From Syngnathus acus (taxonomy: Eukaryota; Chordata; Actinopteri; Syngnathiformes; Syngnathidae), in contig NC_051094.1 in NCBI RefSeq assembly GCF_901709675.1, positions 18,600,001-18,664,000 of the forward strand: a stretch of 64,000 nucleotides of DNA. Direction: 5' to 3'. Under the pieces are notes generated by a model. That model did not search any database. It was given only the letters and a program-made list of their open reading frames with translations, and was not told the DNA's origin. Shown piece by piece: positions 1-11,160 of the stretch. Position 1 is the stretch's first letter, and each line of letters opens with the position of its first letter. The translations under genes and the position numbers were made by a program.

Positions 1-211
1 GCAGTACAAGGCCAGTGGAAAGGAAACCCAAACAGCAGTTGCACTGATGAGTTTATTTAACCAATCATATAAAAACAAGCAAGGAGAAGATGTCTGGACT
101 AAAGGAATTTAAGAGAGAAAGAGACTAAGAATATTAATTTCGCACATTAGCTATTACGGCATGAATAAGAACTCAACAAGAAAGTTCAATTTGTACAAAA
201 CATGATATTAA

Positions 212-752
212 TCGAATCAAGTCAATCTTTATTTGCCAGGTTTGAGAATGCCAAACAAGGAATTTGACTCAGGTACATCTTGGCCTCTGTACAACATTTA
301 GGTAGCTAACAACATTCAGGACAACGTGCAAAAATTGAAAATTATTCTCAAACATACCCTGATCTTAAACTCCCAGGAGGGCAAGAAAAAACTCAAAACT
401 CCTACTAGGGGAAATGAGAAACCTTGAGAAGAGACCACAGATGGGAGGATCCCTCTTCCAGGATGACCAGGCTGCAATGGATGCAGACAGTACACATACT
501 ACAAATAATATGGACAATCCAAAGGTAAAGCATCGAGAGCAGGATTTATTGCACAGTAATGACTCTGAGACTCTATGAGTGGTGTGAGTTCATCAGAGAG
601 ACACCCTGGGGGAAGAAGCTGTGTCTGTGTCTGCTGGTTTTGGCGTACAGTGCTCTGTTTTTGGTATCGGTACCGGCGATACTAGCACCAGTATTTACTT
701 CTATTACTAAGATCTCAGATATCAGCTCTAGGCTCCAGCACACCTGCTGATG
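212..752 (-). mobile_element. 3' end of a non-LTR retrotransposon (LINE)
   Basis: On the plus strand this begins with the fish-type motif caatctttatttgcc and ends near gatactagcaccag. Read on the minus strand, the segment at about 600-700 resembles the arginine/asparagine-rich C-terminus of LINE reverse transcriptases of the CR1/L2/Rex1 group, as also seen in the better preserved LINE at 26,255-29,254. The plus-strand frame at 559-750 is antisense to this and is not a gene. No 5' part of the LINE is present, so this is a 5'-truncated copy. Family assignment is inferred from general resemblance. Confidence 0.55.
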
Positions 753-884
753 TACATAAGAGATACAGACAACAGGTGGATGAATATTTTCACTTAAACA
801 TTTTTTTTTTGAGGCCTAAATGCAAAGCACTATGTGTGGCAGAAATCTAACACTGCTCATCATCCTTACCACAAAATCCCCATT

Positions 885-1066
885 GTGAAAAATTGTGGTG
901 GAAACATCATGCTGTGTGTGGGGTTACTTTTTTAAGCAAGGAGAGTGGAGCTGTTCAGAGTTGTGAAGATGAATGGAGCTAAATACAGGGTAATCATGGT
1001 AGAGAACCTGTTGGAGGCTGCAAAACACTGGCAAGGTAAATTCGTTTTCCAGTCAAACAATGGTCC
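885..1066 (+). pseudogene. Tc1-like transposase relic
   Basis: The stretch aaaattgtggtggaaacatc and the following gaatggagctaaatacaggg match the typical Tc1-family transposase region that encodes the block between the second and third catalytic residues. In a plus frame one reads MNGAKYRVIMVENLLEAA, then FQSNNGP where a Tc1 transposase normally has FQQDN. The frame is interrupted and both ends of the transposon are missing. It is an old fragment with no coding capacity. Confidence 0.6.
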
Positions 1067-1222
1067 TCATTTATTATTATGGATACGCACAAATTTGTGA
1101 AAAAAATGTGCATACGCATGTAATGTGTGATGCATCAATATCTCCGTACTTGATTTTGTGTATGTTCTGCGAAAAAATTCAGAACATACTGAAAATATGC
1201 ATACACATAACAAATGAAGGAT
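1063..1222. repeat. Imperfect palindromic MITE-like repeat
   Basis: The left edge (tcctcatttattattatgg) pairs imperfectly with the right edge (catacacataacaaatgaagga), with related cgcac/tgcgt motifs inside, so the whole stretch can fold on itself. Open frames on both strands over the same span are a consequence of this symmetry. The ends resemble fish Harbinger-type MITEs, but no transposase or clean target duplication is visible. Confidence 0.35.
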
Positions 1223-1715
1223 CAGCTGCTGACAATACATGAAAACCACATATTTTAACCGAGATGCACAACGTATTGGAACTAGTCATTTATATCAACA
1301 ACTATAATCATTTTAACAGAAGTTACCAAAGTAAAAAATAAACAAATATGTCTTATGTCCTAAATAAAAATGAAAAGAACATGCCTGGTTCCTTTTTAAC
1401 AGCAGTTACTAAAGTAAAAATATATACAAATGATACGTCTTATGTTCTAAATAGACATGAAACAGACACTTGTCACATTTAGTCTGGTTCCATTCAAGTG
1501 CTTGGATGTGCTTCTGCACAGTATCTGTGTGTCAGCAAAGCTTCTGTTAGACATACAAACAGATCAGTATACTGGAACCAAAGTTTTCATATGGATATAG
1601 TAACTGCACATTACAAATCTAGAACACTTCCACAAAGTTACAGTTGACATACAACAACCATCAAAAGTAGGCACACATTGCCATTGGCTTGCTTGACATA
1701 ACTCCGACCGGCAGG

Positions 1716-2225
1716 TGTCAGGCTCAGGCAGGGAGAGGACTCGAATGCAGAGTTTCGACAGTTCAAGGTGTTTTATTTCTTCGGCGGATGACCGCTCCAA
1801 AAACAAAGGTGCCTCACACTGAGGGAAAAAAGGCAAAAACAAAGGCGCCTCAAACTGAGGGAAAAACGAAGGCAAGGTCTCACGCACAACCCACAAAGCG
1901 TGGACAAAAAGGTCTCTGTGAGCAAGGCAATCAAGGGCTAAATCCGTGGCTATGGAGTCGCTGGTGGTCATGGCTTGCAAGACGCACTGGCAGAGGACAA
2001 GGGGAAGACGCAGGCTAAATACACACACAGAAGGGGAAGGACACAGGTGCAGACAATCAGGGCGGACGACACAGGTGTACGTGGTTAACAAACGGGGAGG
2101 TCAAGTGAACGAGCGTGCAGCGGAAGGACCAGTGATCTGGAATGTGATGTACAAAATAAAACAGGAAGTTAGAACATGACGGACAAGACAAAACAAAACA
2201 ACCTACAAAACCGGACAGCATGACA
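1716..2225 (-). repeat. 3' LTR of the Gypsy chromovirus
   Basis: Begins tgtcaggctcaggca and ends cagcatgaca on the plus strand, giving TG...CA ends. It matches 6584-7093 base for base as far as can be compared by eye. It carries the sequence for a plausible polyadenylation region of the minus-strand transcript. Confidence 0.93.
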
Positions 2226-2240
2226 TAACCCCCCCCTCTA
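2226..2240 (-). other. Polypurine tract of the Gypsy element
   Basis: Read on the minus strand this is a purine run (agaggggggg followed by gtta) directly before the 3' LTR. This is the expected place for the primer of plus-strand DNA synthesis. The Gag-Pol stop codon overlaps its start at 2238-2240. Confidence 0.75.
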
Positions 2241-5200
2241 GGGCCGGATCCCAGACGGACCAGGAGCATCTGGGTGAGCAGCGTAGAAGTCGTCCAGCAG
2301 ACCAGGATCCAAGATAAAACTGCGCGGCACCCATTGCCGCTCCTCTGGCCCATAACCCTCCCAGTCGACCAGGAACTGCCAGCCTCGTCCCCTCCTGCGC
2401 ACGTCCAGTAGTTCCTTGACCGTGTACGCAGGCCCACCCCCCACAGTCCGCGGAGACGGAGGCGGCTCGGGAGCCGGCACCATCTCACTCTCCCTGACCG
2501 GCTTGATCTTCCCGACGTGGAAGGTGGGATGCACAGCGAGGGACCGGGGCAGGCGAAGCCGTACAGCGGCCGGATTCACGACCTTGGAGATGGGAAAAGG
2601 CCCCACAAAACGGGGGGCCAGCTTCCTGGAGCCCACTTGGAGCGGAAGATCCCGAGCGGACAGCCAGACCCGTTGGCCCCGCTGGTAGGCGGGCGCCGGC
2701 CGTCGTCTCCGGTCGGCCATCCTCTTCACTCGGTCCCCCTGGCGGACCAGCGTGGCACGCGCCGCCGCCCAGATGCGACGGCATCGTCTCACCACGGCGC
2801 GCGCCGAGGTCACCGACACCTCTGGCTCATTGTCAGGGAAGACCGGGGGCTGATAGCCAAAGACGCACATGAAAGGGGACATCCCCGTAGCAGTGGTAGG
2901 GAGGGAGTTATGGGCGTATTCCACCCAGATCAGGTTCTTACTCCAGGAGGAGGGGTTCTGGGCCACCAGGCAGCGGAGGCCTGTTTCCAGCTGCTGATTG
3001 ACGCGCTCCGCCTGGCCGTTCGCCTCCGGGTGATAGCCCGAAGTGAGGCACACGGTGGCTCCTATGTGTCTGCAGAACTCTTTCCAGAAGCGAGACACGA
3101 ATTGGGGCCCCCTATCCGATGTGACAGTCCGCGGGAATCCGTGTACTCTAAAAACATGGTCCATGAGGACTTCGGCTGTTCGCTTTGCTGAGGGTAATTT
3201 GGGCAGGGCAATGAAATGGGCCATTTTGGAGAACCGGTCCACCACAGTGAGTATCGTGGTCTTCCCCTTGGAAACGGGAAGCCCAGTGACAAAATCTACA
3301 GAGAGGTCGGCCCAGGGACGGGAGGGAATGGGGAGGGGTTGCAGCAACCCCACCCGGGTGCCGGGGGTGTTCTTGTTGCGCGCACAGACGGGGCAGGCTG
3401 CCACGTACTCCCTGACGTCGGCCGCCATGGAGGGCCACCAGAATCGCTGCTGCACAACGTACAGGGTTCGTCGAACGCCGGGATGACAGGCGAGCCGGGA
3501 GGTGTGTCCCCAGTGGACGACTCGGGAACGCAGCTCGGGCGGCACAAAAAGTCGATTCGTCGGGCAGTTGTCAGGGGGTGGTGCGTCACCGTTGGCCTGC
3601 TTTACTTGGTCTTCTACGGGCCAGGTAACGGCCCCTACCACACAGTGAGGACGAAGAATGGGTTCGGGCTCCTTGGCCTCCGGATCCGGACTGTAGACGC
3701 GGGACAGTGCATCAGGTTTGACGTTCTTTGCTCCCGGTCTGTAGGACAGGGTGAAATTGAAACGGTTGAAAAAGAGCGACCAACGAGCCTGGCGTGAGTT
3801 CAGCCGTTTTGCGTTCTTGAGGTACTGCAAGTTCTTATGATCCGTCCATACTAAGAATGGTTGTTGGGCTCCCTCCAGCCAGTGTCTCCACTCCTCGAGC
3901 GCCTGCTTCACCGCCAACAATTCTCGATCACCCACGTCGTAGTTCTGTTCGGCGGGGGTCATCCGCCGGGACAGGTAAGCGCACGGATGAAGCTTGTTGT
4001 CCTCTGGTAACCTTTGGGACAGGACGGCGCCGATTCCTCGACTGGAGGCGTCAACCTCCACCACGAACTGACGAGAGGGGTCGGGCAGTGTGAGGATCGG
4101 GGCGGTGCTGAATCGCCTCTTTAGCTCCTGGAAGGCAGCCTCTGCTTCCGCCGTCCAACGGAAGGGGGCGGCTGGAGAAGTCAGAGCATGCAGCGGGGCC
4201 GCTGTGGCACTGAAACCTCGGATGAAACGTCTGTAGAAATTAGCAAAGCCTAGAAATTGCTGCACCTTTTTGCGGTTATCGGGTCTGGGCCATTGGGTTA
4301 CGGCGCTTACTTTGGCTGGGTCCATTTGGACCTTACCGGGGTGTATGATGAAGCCAAGGAAGGAAATTGTGTCGACGTGGAACTCGCTCTTCTCCGCCTT
4401 CACGTAAAGGTGATGGTCCAGGAGGCGTTGCAGGACCGATCTAACATGGTTCTCATGGGTCTCCGTATCAGGTGAATAGATAAGAATGTCATCCAAATAG
4501 ACATAAACAAAACGATCTATAAAGTCTCCCAGAACATCGTTAATCATGGCTTGAAATACTGCGGGGGCATTGGTGAGACCAAATGGCATCACCAGGTACT
4601 CAAAGTGTCCTCGAGGGGTGTTGAATCCCGTCTTCCATTCGTCTCCCTCCCGGATGCGCACGAGGTGGTAAGCGTTACGCAAATCCAGTTTGGTGAAGAC
4701 CCGAGCTTGCTGCAACTGATCGAAGACCGTCGCCATGAGTGGAAGAGGGTATCGATTTTTAATAGTGATCTGGTTGAGAGGGCTATAGTCTATGCAGGGG
4801 CGTAGGGTACCGTCTTTTTTGCCCACAAAGAAAAATCCGGCCCCTGCAGGGGAGGATGAGGGTCTGATCAGTCCCGCCTTAAGCGACGCGTCTATGTACT
4901 CATTCAGAGCTTGTTTTTCGGGTTCCGAGAGGGAATAAAGCCTCCCCTTGGGTATCGTAGCCCCAGGCAGAAGCTCTATAGCGCAGTCGTACGGACGGTG
5001 GGGCGGTAGCGAGCTAGCCTTGGCTTTGCTAAATGCTTCCGCGAGTTGGTGGTAACAGACTGGTACACCGGTGAGATCAGGGGTTTCGGAGTCAGAGCTA
5101 CGGTTAAGGCTGATCGGGGGTTTAGGTGCGACACATGACTCTTGGCAACTGGGTCCCCATCCCCTTATCTCCCCGGACGCCCAGTCCATGGTTGGATTGT

Positions 5201-6566
5201 GGAGCGACAGCCACGGGTACCCGAGTATAATTGGATTCTTGGGGGAGGTTATCACATGTAGTCGGACTTTCTCGTGATGAGTCCCGAAAGATAGTGAGAG
5301 AGGTTCGGTTACATGGGTTATCTCAAAAAGCGCCTGACCATTGAGCGCCTCGGCTTTCACGGTCGTGGCTAGCGGTTCAGTTCTTATTCCCAGCCTCCGA
5401 GCAAAAGTCCAGTCGATCATACTCTCATCTGCCCCGGAGTCAATTAGCACCCCGAGCTGGGTGATTTTCCCAAGGCATGTAAGCGTGCCGATGGGTAGGG
5501 TCCGAACCTTCCGCGGGCTACCGGAGAAGGCGCTTACCTTCATGGTTCGTTTCTCGGGGCAGGAGCCGACGATATGTCCCAGAGCGCCGCAGTAGTAGCA
5601 ACGACCTTCCTGGCGTCGGCGCTGCTTCTCCTCGGCGCTCAACTTGGCTCTGCCGAGTTGCATGGGTTCCGCCCCGGGCGGTAGCAGTGCCGTGTTCGAT
5701 GGTTGGTGCGGGATCTCGAGGTGCGGCGATGCCAACCCGGCCGAGGGGGGGAAGACGGAAGCGCTCCGGCTTGCGCGCTGCCTCTTTCTTTCCTGCAGGC
5801 GATTGTCGGTTCGGACAGCCAGCGCGATGAGCGCGTCGAGGTCAGCGGGGAGATCGAGGGGAACGAGCTGGTCCTGGATGGTTCCAGAAAGACCCTTGAG
5901 GAAGATATCATACAGGGCCATCTGGTTCCACCCGCATTCTGTGGCCAGAGTGCGGAAGCGGATCGCGTAGTCGCTGACTGACTCACGCCCCTGGGACAGC
6001 TGGCTCAGCTCCCGCGCTTTTTCACGGTCCGAGGAGACAGGATCGAACACCATGCGCAGGGCTTCGACGAACGCGGCGAGAGATCGGCAGGTGACGGAAT
6101 CCCGGGCCCATTCTGCCATTGCCCACGCCCGGGCTCTTCCTGTCAGGTAAGAGATCATGTAGGCCACCCGGGAGCGCTCGGTGGGGAAATCGCCTGGAGA
6201 CCGCTCGAATTGCATGTCACACCCGGTGACGAATGCCTTGCTGCCCCCGGGTTCCCCAGCGTATCGTTCCGGGGGAGCCAGCCTGACTCCCATTGTCATG
6301 GGCGCGGGAATCGGCCGCTCGGTCGGGGGGGGCACTGGCGGACTGGGGGTCGCTGTTGGTCCAGCGGTCAGCAGCGTGACAATGCCCTGCATCTGTCGGC
6401 CCAGCGATTCCACCTGGGCGGCCACCGCCGCTCTGAATTCCTCTTGGGTTGCCCGGATCTCACGGACATCCACTCCCAGGGCACTGACCTGCTGCTGGTG
6501 TTGGCCCAGCGTCGATGCCTGGGAGCGCACTGCGGCAGCCAACTGTTCCGGCTCTGCCGAGTCCAT
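2238..6566 (-). CDS. Gag-Pol polyprotein of a Ty3/Gypsy chromovirus
   Basis: One uninterrupted frame of 1,442 codons from the ATG at 6566, the first ATG after the 5' LTR and primer site (reads MDSAEPEQ). The frame stays open upstream into the LTR, but those codons are not expected to be used. Visible domains, approximate residues: Gag with a CCHC knuckle [14 protein letters not shown] (about 320); aspartic protease with DSGAD (about 374); reverse transcriptase with YLDD (about 690); RNase H with VEVDAS (about 838); integrase zinc finger HHCC (about 1030-1065) and DDE core with DFVTG, SDRGPQF and [11 protein letters not shown] (about 1090-1185); C-terminal chromodomain (about 1382-1432) with LVDWEGYG. 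Gag and Pol are fused in one frame without a frameshift. All catalytic motifs are present. Confidence 0.93.
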   Translation of the reverse strand: MDSAEPEQLAAAVRSQASTLGQHQQQVSALGVDVREIRATQEEFRAAVAAQVESLGRQMQGIVTLLTAGPTATPSPPVPPPTERPIPAPMTMGVRLAPPERYAGEPGGSKAFVTGCDMQFERSPGDFPTERSRVAYMISYLTGRARAWAMAEWARDSVTCRSLAAFVEALRMVFDPVSSDREKARELSQLSQGRESVSDYAIRFRTLATECGWNQMALYDIFLKGLSGTIQDQLVPLDLPADLDALIALAVRTDNRLQERKRQRASRSASVFPPSAGLASPHLEIPHQPSNTALLPPGAEPMQLGRAKLSAEEKQRRRQEGRCYYCGALGHIVGSCPEKRTMKVSAFSGSPRKVRTLPIGTLTCLGKITQLGVLIDSGADESMIDWTFARRLGIRTEPLATTVKAEALNGQALFEITHVTEPLSLSFGTHHEKVRLHVITSPKNPIILGYPWLSLHNPTMDWASGEIRGWGPSCQESCVAPKPPISLNRSSDSETPDLTGVPVCYHQLAEAFSKAKASSLPPHRPYDCAIELLPGATIPKGRLYSLSEPEKQALNEYIDASLKAGLIRPSSSPAGAGFFFVGKKDGTLRPCIDYSPLNQITIKNRYPLPLMATVFDQLQQARVFTKLDLRNAYHLVRIREGDEWKTGFNTPRGHFEYLVMPFGLTNAPAVFQAMINDVLGDFIDRFVYVYLDDILIYSPDTETHENHVRSVLQRLLDHHLYVKAEKSEFHVDTISFLGFIIHPGKVQMDPAKVSAVTQWPRPDNRKKVQQFLGFANFYRRFIRGFSATAAPLHALTSPAAPFRWTAEAEAAFQELKRRFSTAPILTLPDPSRQFVVEVDASSRGIGAVLSQRLPEDNKLHPCAYLSRRMTPAEQNYDVGDRELLAVKQALEEWRHWLEGAQQPFLVWTDHKNLQYLKNAKRLNSRQARWSLFFNRFNFTLSYRPGAKNVKPDALSRVYSPDPEAKEPEPILRPHCVVGAVTWPVEDQVKQANGDAPPPDNCPTNRLFVPPELRSRVVHWGHTSRLACHPGVRRTLYVVQQRFWWPSMAADVREYVAACPVCARNKNTPGTRVGLLQPLPIPSRPWADLSVDFVTGLPVSKGKTTILTVVDRFSKMAHFIALPKLPSAKRTAEVLMDHVFRVHGFPRTVTSDRGPQFVSRFWKEFCRHIGATVCLTSGYHPEANGQAERVNQQLETGLRCLVAQNPSSWSKNLIWVEYAHNSLPTTATGMSPFMCVFGYQPPVFPDNEPEVSVTSARAVVRRCRRIWAAARATLVRQGDRVKRMADRRRRPAPAYQRGQRVWLSARDLPLQVGSRKLAPRFVGPFPISKVVNPAAVRLRLPRSLAVHPTFHVGKIKPVRESEMVPAPEPPPSPRTVGGGPAYTVKELLDVRRRGRGWQFLVDWEGYGPEERQWVPRSFILDPGLLDDFYAAHPDAPGPSGIRP

Positions 6567-6571
6567 GTCTG

Positions 6572-6581
6572 GCCAGTGCGT
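6572..6581 (-). other. Primer-binding site complementary to the element's own transcript start
   Basis: Two bases after the 5' LTR the minus strand reads ACGCACTGGC. Instead of an obvious tRNA 3' end, it is perfectly complementary over 10 nt to the LTR segment at 6850-6859. That segment lies about 30 bp downstream of a TATA-like box and so close to the likely 5' end of the RNA. This is the arrangement known from Tf1-type self-priming elements. Confidence 0.6.
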
Positions 6582-6583
6582 AC

Positions 6584-7093
6584 TGTCAGGCTCAGGCAGG
6601 GAGAGGACTCGAATGCAGAGTTTCGACAGTTCAAGGTGTTTTATTTCTTCGGCGGATGACCGCTCCAAAAACAAAGGTGCCTCACACTGAGGGAAAAAAG
6701 GCAAAAACAAAGGCGCCTCAAACTGAGGGAAAAACGAAGGCAAGGTCTCACGCACAACCCACAAAGCGTGGACAAAAAGGTCTCTGTGAGCAAGGCAATC
6801 AAGGGCTAAATCCGTGGCTATGGAGTCGCTGGTGGTCATGGCTTGCAAGACGCACTGGCAGAGGACAAGGGGAAGACGCAGGCTAAATACACACACAGAA
6901 GGGGAAGGACACAGGTGCAGACAATCAGGGCGGACGACACAGGTGTACGTGGTTAACAAACGGGGAGGTCAAGTGAACGAGCGTGCAGCGGAAGGACCAG
7001 TGATCTGGAATGTGATGTACAAAATAAAACAGGAAGTTAGAACATGACGGACAAGACAAAACAAAACAACCTACAAAACCGGACAGCATGACA
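6584..7093 (-). repeat. 5' LTR of the Gypsy chromovirus, with promoter
   Basis: Second copy of the 510-bp LTR, followed by the target duplication gcagg. On the minus strand it contains TATTTAG at 6889-6883, and transcription would be expected to start about 30 bp later near 6859. This coordinate agrees with the self-complementarity to the primer site. Confidence 0.93.
6883..6889 (-). promoter_or_regulatory. TATA-like box in the 5' LTR
   Basis: Minus-strand TATTTAG. The predicted start about 30 bp downstream coincides with the GCCAGTGCGT segment that pairs with the primer-binding site. The position is inferred from spacing, not measured. Confidence 0.45.
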
Positions 7094-7250
7094 GCAGGAA
7101 TACAAATGCCACTTTGTTGTAATTTATGTATTCCTTACTATCGATTTCAACAACATGTGTAATGTTTGTTCATTGATTGCTTTCTTTTTTTAATTTTTCT
7201 GTGTGTTTTTATTCTCCAATTTAAGCCCTGAATTAAAAATAATTGACATA

Positions 7251-7665
7251 TGTTAGAGTGGTGCTCACTCTTACTTATTTTGCAAGAACCACACGGGAGA
7301 CAGTATGCCTTTTGAACACTTGCAAGTGGAGAGCTCGTTCGTCACTGTGCGTACAGCGATAATCGAACGAAGTCTAACTTTGGATTCTTGCAAGAGAGTA
7401 TTTATTGAGAGAAAGCAGGGTGGGGGTGAGAGTGGACAGGATGGGGTTGAAGCCCCTGGCCTCTGGTCAAAGCATAGCAGGGAGTCTTTTACGACGTTGG
7501 GGGAAACAGAACAACTTAGATTGCTTCCTCTGCAGCTGGTCAATCAGTTCAAAGGATCTTAGCACTTTGTTCTCCTACTTTATTAAGGCAGGACATGTTT
7601 GATTAATTATTACAGGTTACATTCCAACATAAGCATAGGATGAAACTAATCTATCAACCCTAACA
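7251..7665 (-). repeat. 3' LTR of ERV-A
   Basis: Plus-strand edges tgttagagtggtgctcac and atcaaccctaaca give the TG...CA ends. The body is nearly identical to 17384-17747 and related, in inverse orientation, to 61727-62158. The minus strand carries an AATAAA-type signal in the segment read as gagtatttattgag on the plus strand. Confidence 0.9.
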
Positions 7666-7680
7666 TATCCCTCCTGTTTA

Positions 7681-9035
7681 TCATATGATTATGTCACCCC
7701 GATTAACAAACATAAGCAAGAAAATATAATGAAGATAGAAAAATAAAAATAAAAACACAGAAACATCATTGTATTCATCACTTGTGAGGCATTTTCGACG
7801 ATAACACAGGTCGTATATGAGCACAACAATCATAGGAGTCACAAGTTTCAACAGCAGTTGCCACCAAACGCCAGAGAATAGCCCTGAAAAGAAATCCCAT
7901 TTAACCTCCGACATGGCCTGCTGTAAATTATTCAGTGAGTTCACGGCGTCATTGATGTGTCATTAACTCCTGGAATGTAGGTGCAACAGGAAGTCCCAAT
8001 GATGTGGCACACGCCACCTTGCTCTGCAGTCATTAAGTCCAGAACCATCCTGTTTTGCAAGACCATTAGTGCAATAGCCTGAATCTCTCTGTTTTGTCCA
8101 TCATTGACTTGCAGCGAGAGAGATTCAGAAAAGATTGGAAACGATAGTTCAGTGTCTCGATGAAGAGTGATTGTTTCCCAACTCCGATCCAAGGAAAAAG
8201 CGCATGAATGACTTTGTCCCCGAGGGACCACACTTTGTGGCTGTCAGGGACATTCGCACCCCAGACGGGGTAATGTGGTTCAAAGGCTGCAACAGCCCTG
8301 CGTCGACGTCCAAAAGAGTTGTGTGCTGTCGTCAGCTGATGATGTTGTATCCTGTAGGTGTGGTCGGTCACCCACACTTGTGTCCAGTTGGCGGGCAGCA
8401 TCGGACAACCATGTGACCACAAACCCACGAGCCATTCTGAATGAAGCAGGTCCCGTCTGATGGTGCAGCCATGTTGGTAGGAGAACCCTTACGCCTTAAA
8501 ATGGCTCTCCCATCCTGGCACTCAGCGGTGATGTCCAAAGCTCCCATCCAGTTTCCTCCTGGTTAATGCATTTGTGGGTTTCATTTTCTTGGATGAAACA
8601 CGTGTAGTCCATTCCAGGTAGCCTTTTTGTTTAGGCCACTTGTAGCATCTGTCGTCCTTCAACAGTCACATTGGGATTAATCCAAAAGAGTTCGATCACA
8701 GGTTCTTTTCTGTGAGTCCAGGGCGGTAGGGGTAGCGTCACTGACTGTGACAGCACGGTGTTAAAATCCAACTCCTCCCACAGAGGTCATGCATTTCGTT
8801 TCAGTGACAGTCATTGTTCTGGCCTCCAGGTGAACTTGCGTGGAGGAAGGGGGGGGGAGTTTGGAACACACATAGCATCCCTCCTGTGTGTGGGATCTCA
8901 CAGTGAACTTACACCCCGGTACCAAGTGTTGGTTTCGTGTGGGTTTCTGGGGTCCCATGACCAGTCCTCAAAGTTCTCATCATGTGACCATCTTTTTCCT
9001 CGGTCGACATTGTCAATTGGTCTATTCAGACGAGC
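7681..9035 (-). pseudogene. env: ERV-A envelope remnant (transmembrane and part of surface subunit)
   Basis: Several minus frames are recognisable. The segment at 8066-8428 includes a basic cleavage-type motif RRRRAV between surface and transmembrane subunits. The segment at 7941-8231 contains an LQNR...GGxC...CC block, the immunosuppressive-type region with CX6CC of gamma/epsilon-like retroviruses. The segment at 7681-7944 contains the hydrophobic membrane anchor. A piece at 8761-8958 holds a CxxC motif (CYVC) typical of the surface subunit. Consecutive pieces lie in different frames with stops (for example a break near 7960), and a hAT element interrupts the upstream part at 9044. No intact envelope is encoded. 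In life this protein would mediate virion attachment and fusion. Confidence 0.75.
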
Positions 9036-9043
9036 CCATAGAC

Positions 9044-10364
9044 CAGGGGTGGGCAAACTTTTTGACTCGCGGGCCGGACTGGGTTCTAAATTTGGACCGG
9101 AGGGCCGAACCAGGAGCAGATGGACGTAGTGTTTGTGTGAAGTAATATAAGCGACCTGTAAAGGTCATTGCATAAAATATTTTGGCCTTTAGTAGGTAGT
9201 AAAGCATGGATATTCCAAACAAGTTTTTTGAAAACAAATGCATTTATTAACAGCATTAAAAAAAAAAAAAAAATCACTAAAAACTGCTATCAGTGATTCC
9301 CATAAAATACGACACTGTTATTATGAATAACAGTCTCCATCACTTCAGTGCCTGCAGGTCAGATTAATGAAAGATGTTTATCTTATGAGATCACATCAAA
9401 CGGCAAACATTCTGACCAAATATATCATCTGGAAGAATCGGTGAAAGCATACATCCAAATAAAGTAATCAAAACGGCAACACGGTGAGGGGTATCTGAAC
9501 ATCAGAGCAGAGTTTTAACTCACAAACACCTGGTAACAGAGGTGAGGAAACGGGAAACACTTCCTTAAAGTAAGCCTTAAGAACTTTACAGGTTAAGATT
9601 AGTCGCAAACAGGTGGTGCATCAATGTCCTTGAGCATCCTGCATTGTTTGAAAATGAGAATGGTCGCTAGTTTCAATCCCTGCTATGTGTACAAATCATA
9701 TTCAAAATGCATTTTTTTACAACAAACTTGAGAGCCTCCCCTTCATTTTCAGTGGGAACAGTGTTGTTGGTCTCCCTTTTTTGCTAGTGCGTCATAGTCT
9801 GGAGTAAAATTTGTTGTGGCAATTCTTAGGAGAGATCCGAGGTGTTGGTCCGTTTACCTCGATCTGTGACGGGTTGATGTTGATGTGGCTGAACGTCACG
9901 TCGCGTACGTCGAGCCAAATTGGCCACTCTTTTTTTAAACATCGGCACTGTGTCCACCTTGCTTTTCCTTGGGCGACTCATTTTAATAGAAGGATTCCAG
10001 GGGAATGTTTGTGGGTGGCTTTAGCGTAAAACTGTATCTAAAAGCTCAGCGCGCGAATTACAAGAATGCTGTCGTCACAGCCCACGCTCTAAATTCGGGA
10101 CTGATACAAATAGAGCGCGAGTGCGCCATGTCCGTACTACTGAGTACGTACACGCACTTGTGAGTGTGCACCGAGCTTTCTGACACGGCTTCCGGTAGTA
10201 AATGCGCAGGCGAGCGGTTCCCCATCTACTGGGGAAACGCAGTCATTGCATGCAAAATGACCAAAAAAAAAGTTTAATAATACAATTTATTCCGGGTTGG
10301 CGGGCCGGATTAAACGGTCCCGTGGGCCGGATGTGGCCCGCGGGCCGTAGTTTGCCCACCCCTG
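9044..10364. mobile_element. Non-autonomous hAT element in ERV-A env
   Basis: Ends are caggggtgggcaaact on the left and agtttgcccacccctg on the right, inverted copies over about 16 bp with GC-rich extensions. The 8-bp duplication ccatagac flanks it at 9036-9043 and 10365-10372. This combination is diagnostic of the hAT superfamily. The 1,321-bp interior has no long frame, so it must have been moved by a transposase supplied elsewhere. Confidence 0.88.
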
Positions 10365-10372
10365 CCATAGAC

Positions 10373-10770
10373 CATAGCACGCTCCAACCACAACGCAGCA
10401 GAGGATCCACCTGGCATGTGGAGCCCCACTGCTACTAGGATGGCAGATACACCGATATTTCCCATTTCCTAGTCAAAGTGGGGATTTTATGGATTCCATT
10501 CTTCAACTACATTGAGACGCCCCGCCCTAAACGACGAGGCCCCTTTGTAGTCAGACTTCCCCCCACTCCGAAAATGGGGTACAGCACTCTCTGTAACGTC
10601 CAGTGGTTGAGGTGAAACTTCGCTGGGCCTTCCAGCAAGGTTTAGTGCAGTGGGGGTAGTCAGGAAGACTTGGAATGGCCCCTCCCACCATGGCTGGCCC
10701 AGTTTGTCCTTTTTGACGACCTTTATGTCGTCTCAGTCTCCTGGCTTGGAGCGGTTGTTGACCTGTGGGG
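10373..10770 (-). pseudogene. pol: ERV-A integrase C-terminus and start of env (remnant)
   Basis: On the minus strand about 10600-10730 reads as a KVVKKDKLGQPWWEGPFQVF block followed by LTTPTAL, matching the SH3-like C-terminal domain of retroviral integrases. Downstream (10560-10373) should be the 5' part of env, which is cut by the hAT at 9044-10364. Frames are broken. Confidence 0.6.
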
Positions 10771-10899
10771 AAGAAAGATCAGGCGGCAGCAAATTTGCAT
10801 TTGACACCTCTTTCAGTTTGAGTGCTCTGATCATGCTATCTGCCAAGGACTGTTCTTCGTCTGTTCTTTGCAACTCTTGTAGTCAATTTTATTGCCCTT

Positions 10900-11160
10900 T
10901 TGAACTGGGCAAATAGGAGTGTTTGCGGGAAGAGTTTGAGCACTTCCTAATGATTCCTCCGAACCAAAGACCATTTATGACAGGGGCTATCCCATTTATT
11001 GCCTCCTGTTTTGAAGGAAATTCTCTAATCTTGGTTGGATTTGTACTGGGGTAATGGACGTTAAAAGTCCTACATCAGATGGGCCCTTTGTCCACAGTTT
11101 TTCAGGAAGCCCAGCCAATTCCCCCTCCTCCTTTTCATTCAAACAAGTGTTGATTAGCCA
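10900..11160 (-). pseudogene. pol: ERV-A reverse transcriptase N-terminus (remnant)
   Basis: The minus strand gives an ELAGLPEKLWTKGPSDVGL-like segment followed by a NGIAPVINGL block, the conserved start of retroviral reverse transcriptase. The catalytic palm, RNase H and integrase core that should follow are absent: the next recognisable block is the integrase C-terminus about 130 bp further on. A large internal deletion has therefore removed most of pol. Confidence 0.6.

Larger units (their letters stand above)
1716..7093 (-). mobile_element. Complete Ty3/Gypsy chromovirus (LTR retrotransposon)
   Basis: Two 510-bp LTRs (1716-2225 and 6584-7093) flank one internal Gag-Pol frame. The element is bounded by the 5-bp duplication gcagg at 1711-1715 and 7094-7098, so the whole 5,378-bp insertion is delimited. 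The LTRs look identical by eye across their length and the coding frame is uninterrupted, so the insertion is probably recent and may be competent. Domain order PR-RT-RNaseH-IN-chromodomain places it in the chromovirus branch, and the single fused Gag-Pol frame fits the sushi/Tf1-like vertebrate lineage. Confidence 0.95.

Noticed and set aside
559-750. Frame encoding a small hydrophobic protein on the plus strand
   Set aside because: It is antisense to a LINE 3' end, whose minus-strand peptide resembles the conserved RT C-terminus; the hydrophobic look is a by-product.
1689-2179. Plus-strand frames repeated at 6515-7047
   Set aside because: They lie in the two LTRs of the Gypsy element, antisense to its transcription, and are duplicated simply because the LTRs are.
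7305-7602. Plus-strand frames repeated at 17369-17684
   Set aside because: Both are antisense to the ERV-A LTRs and have no protein motif.
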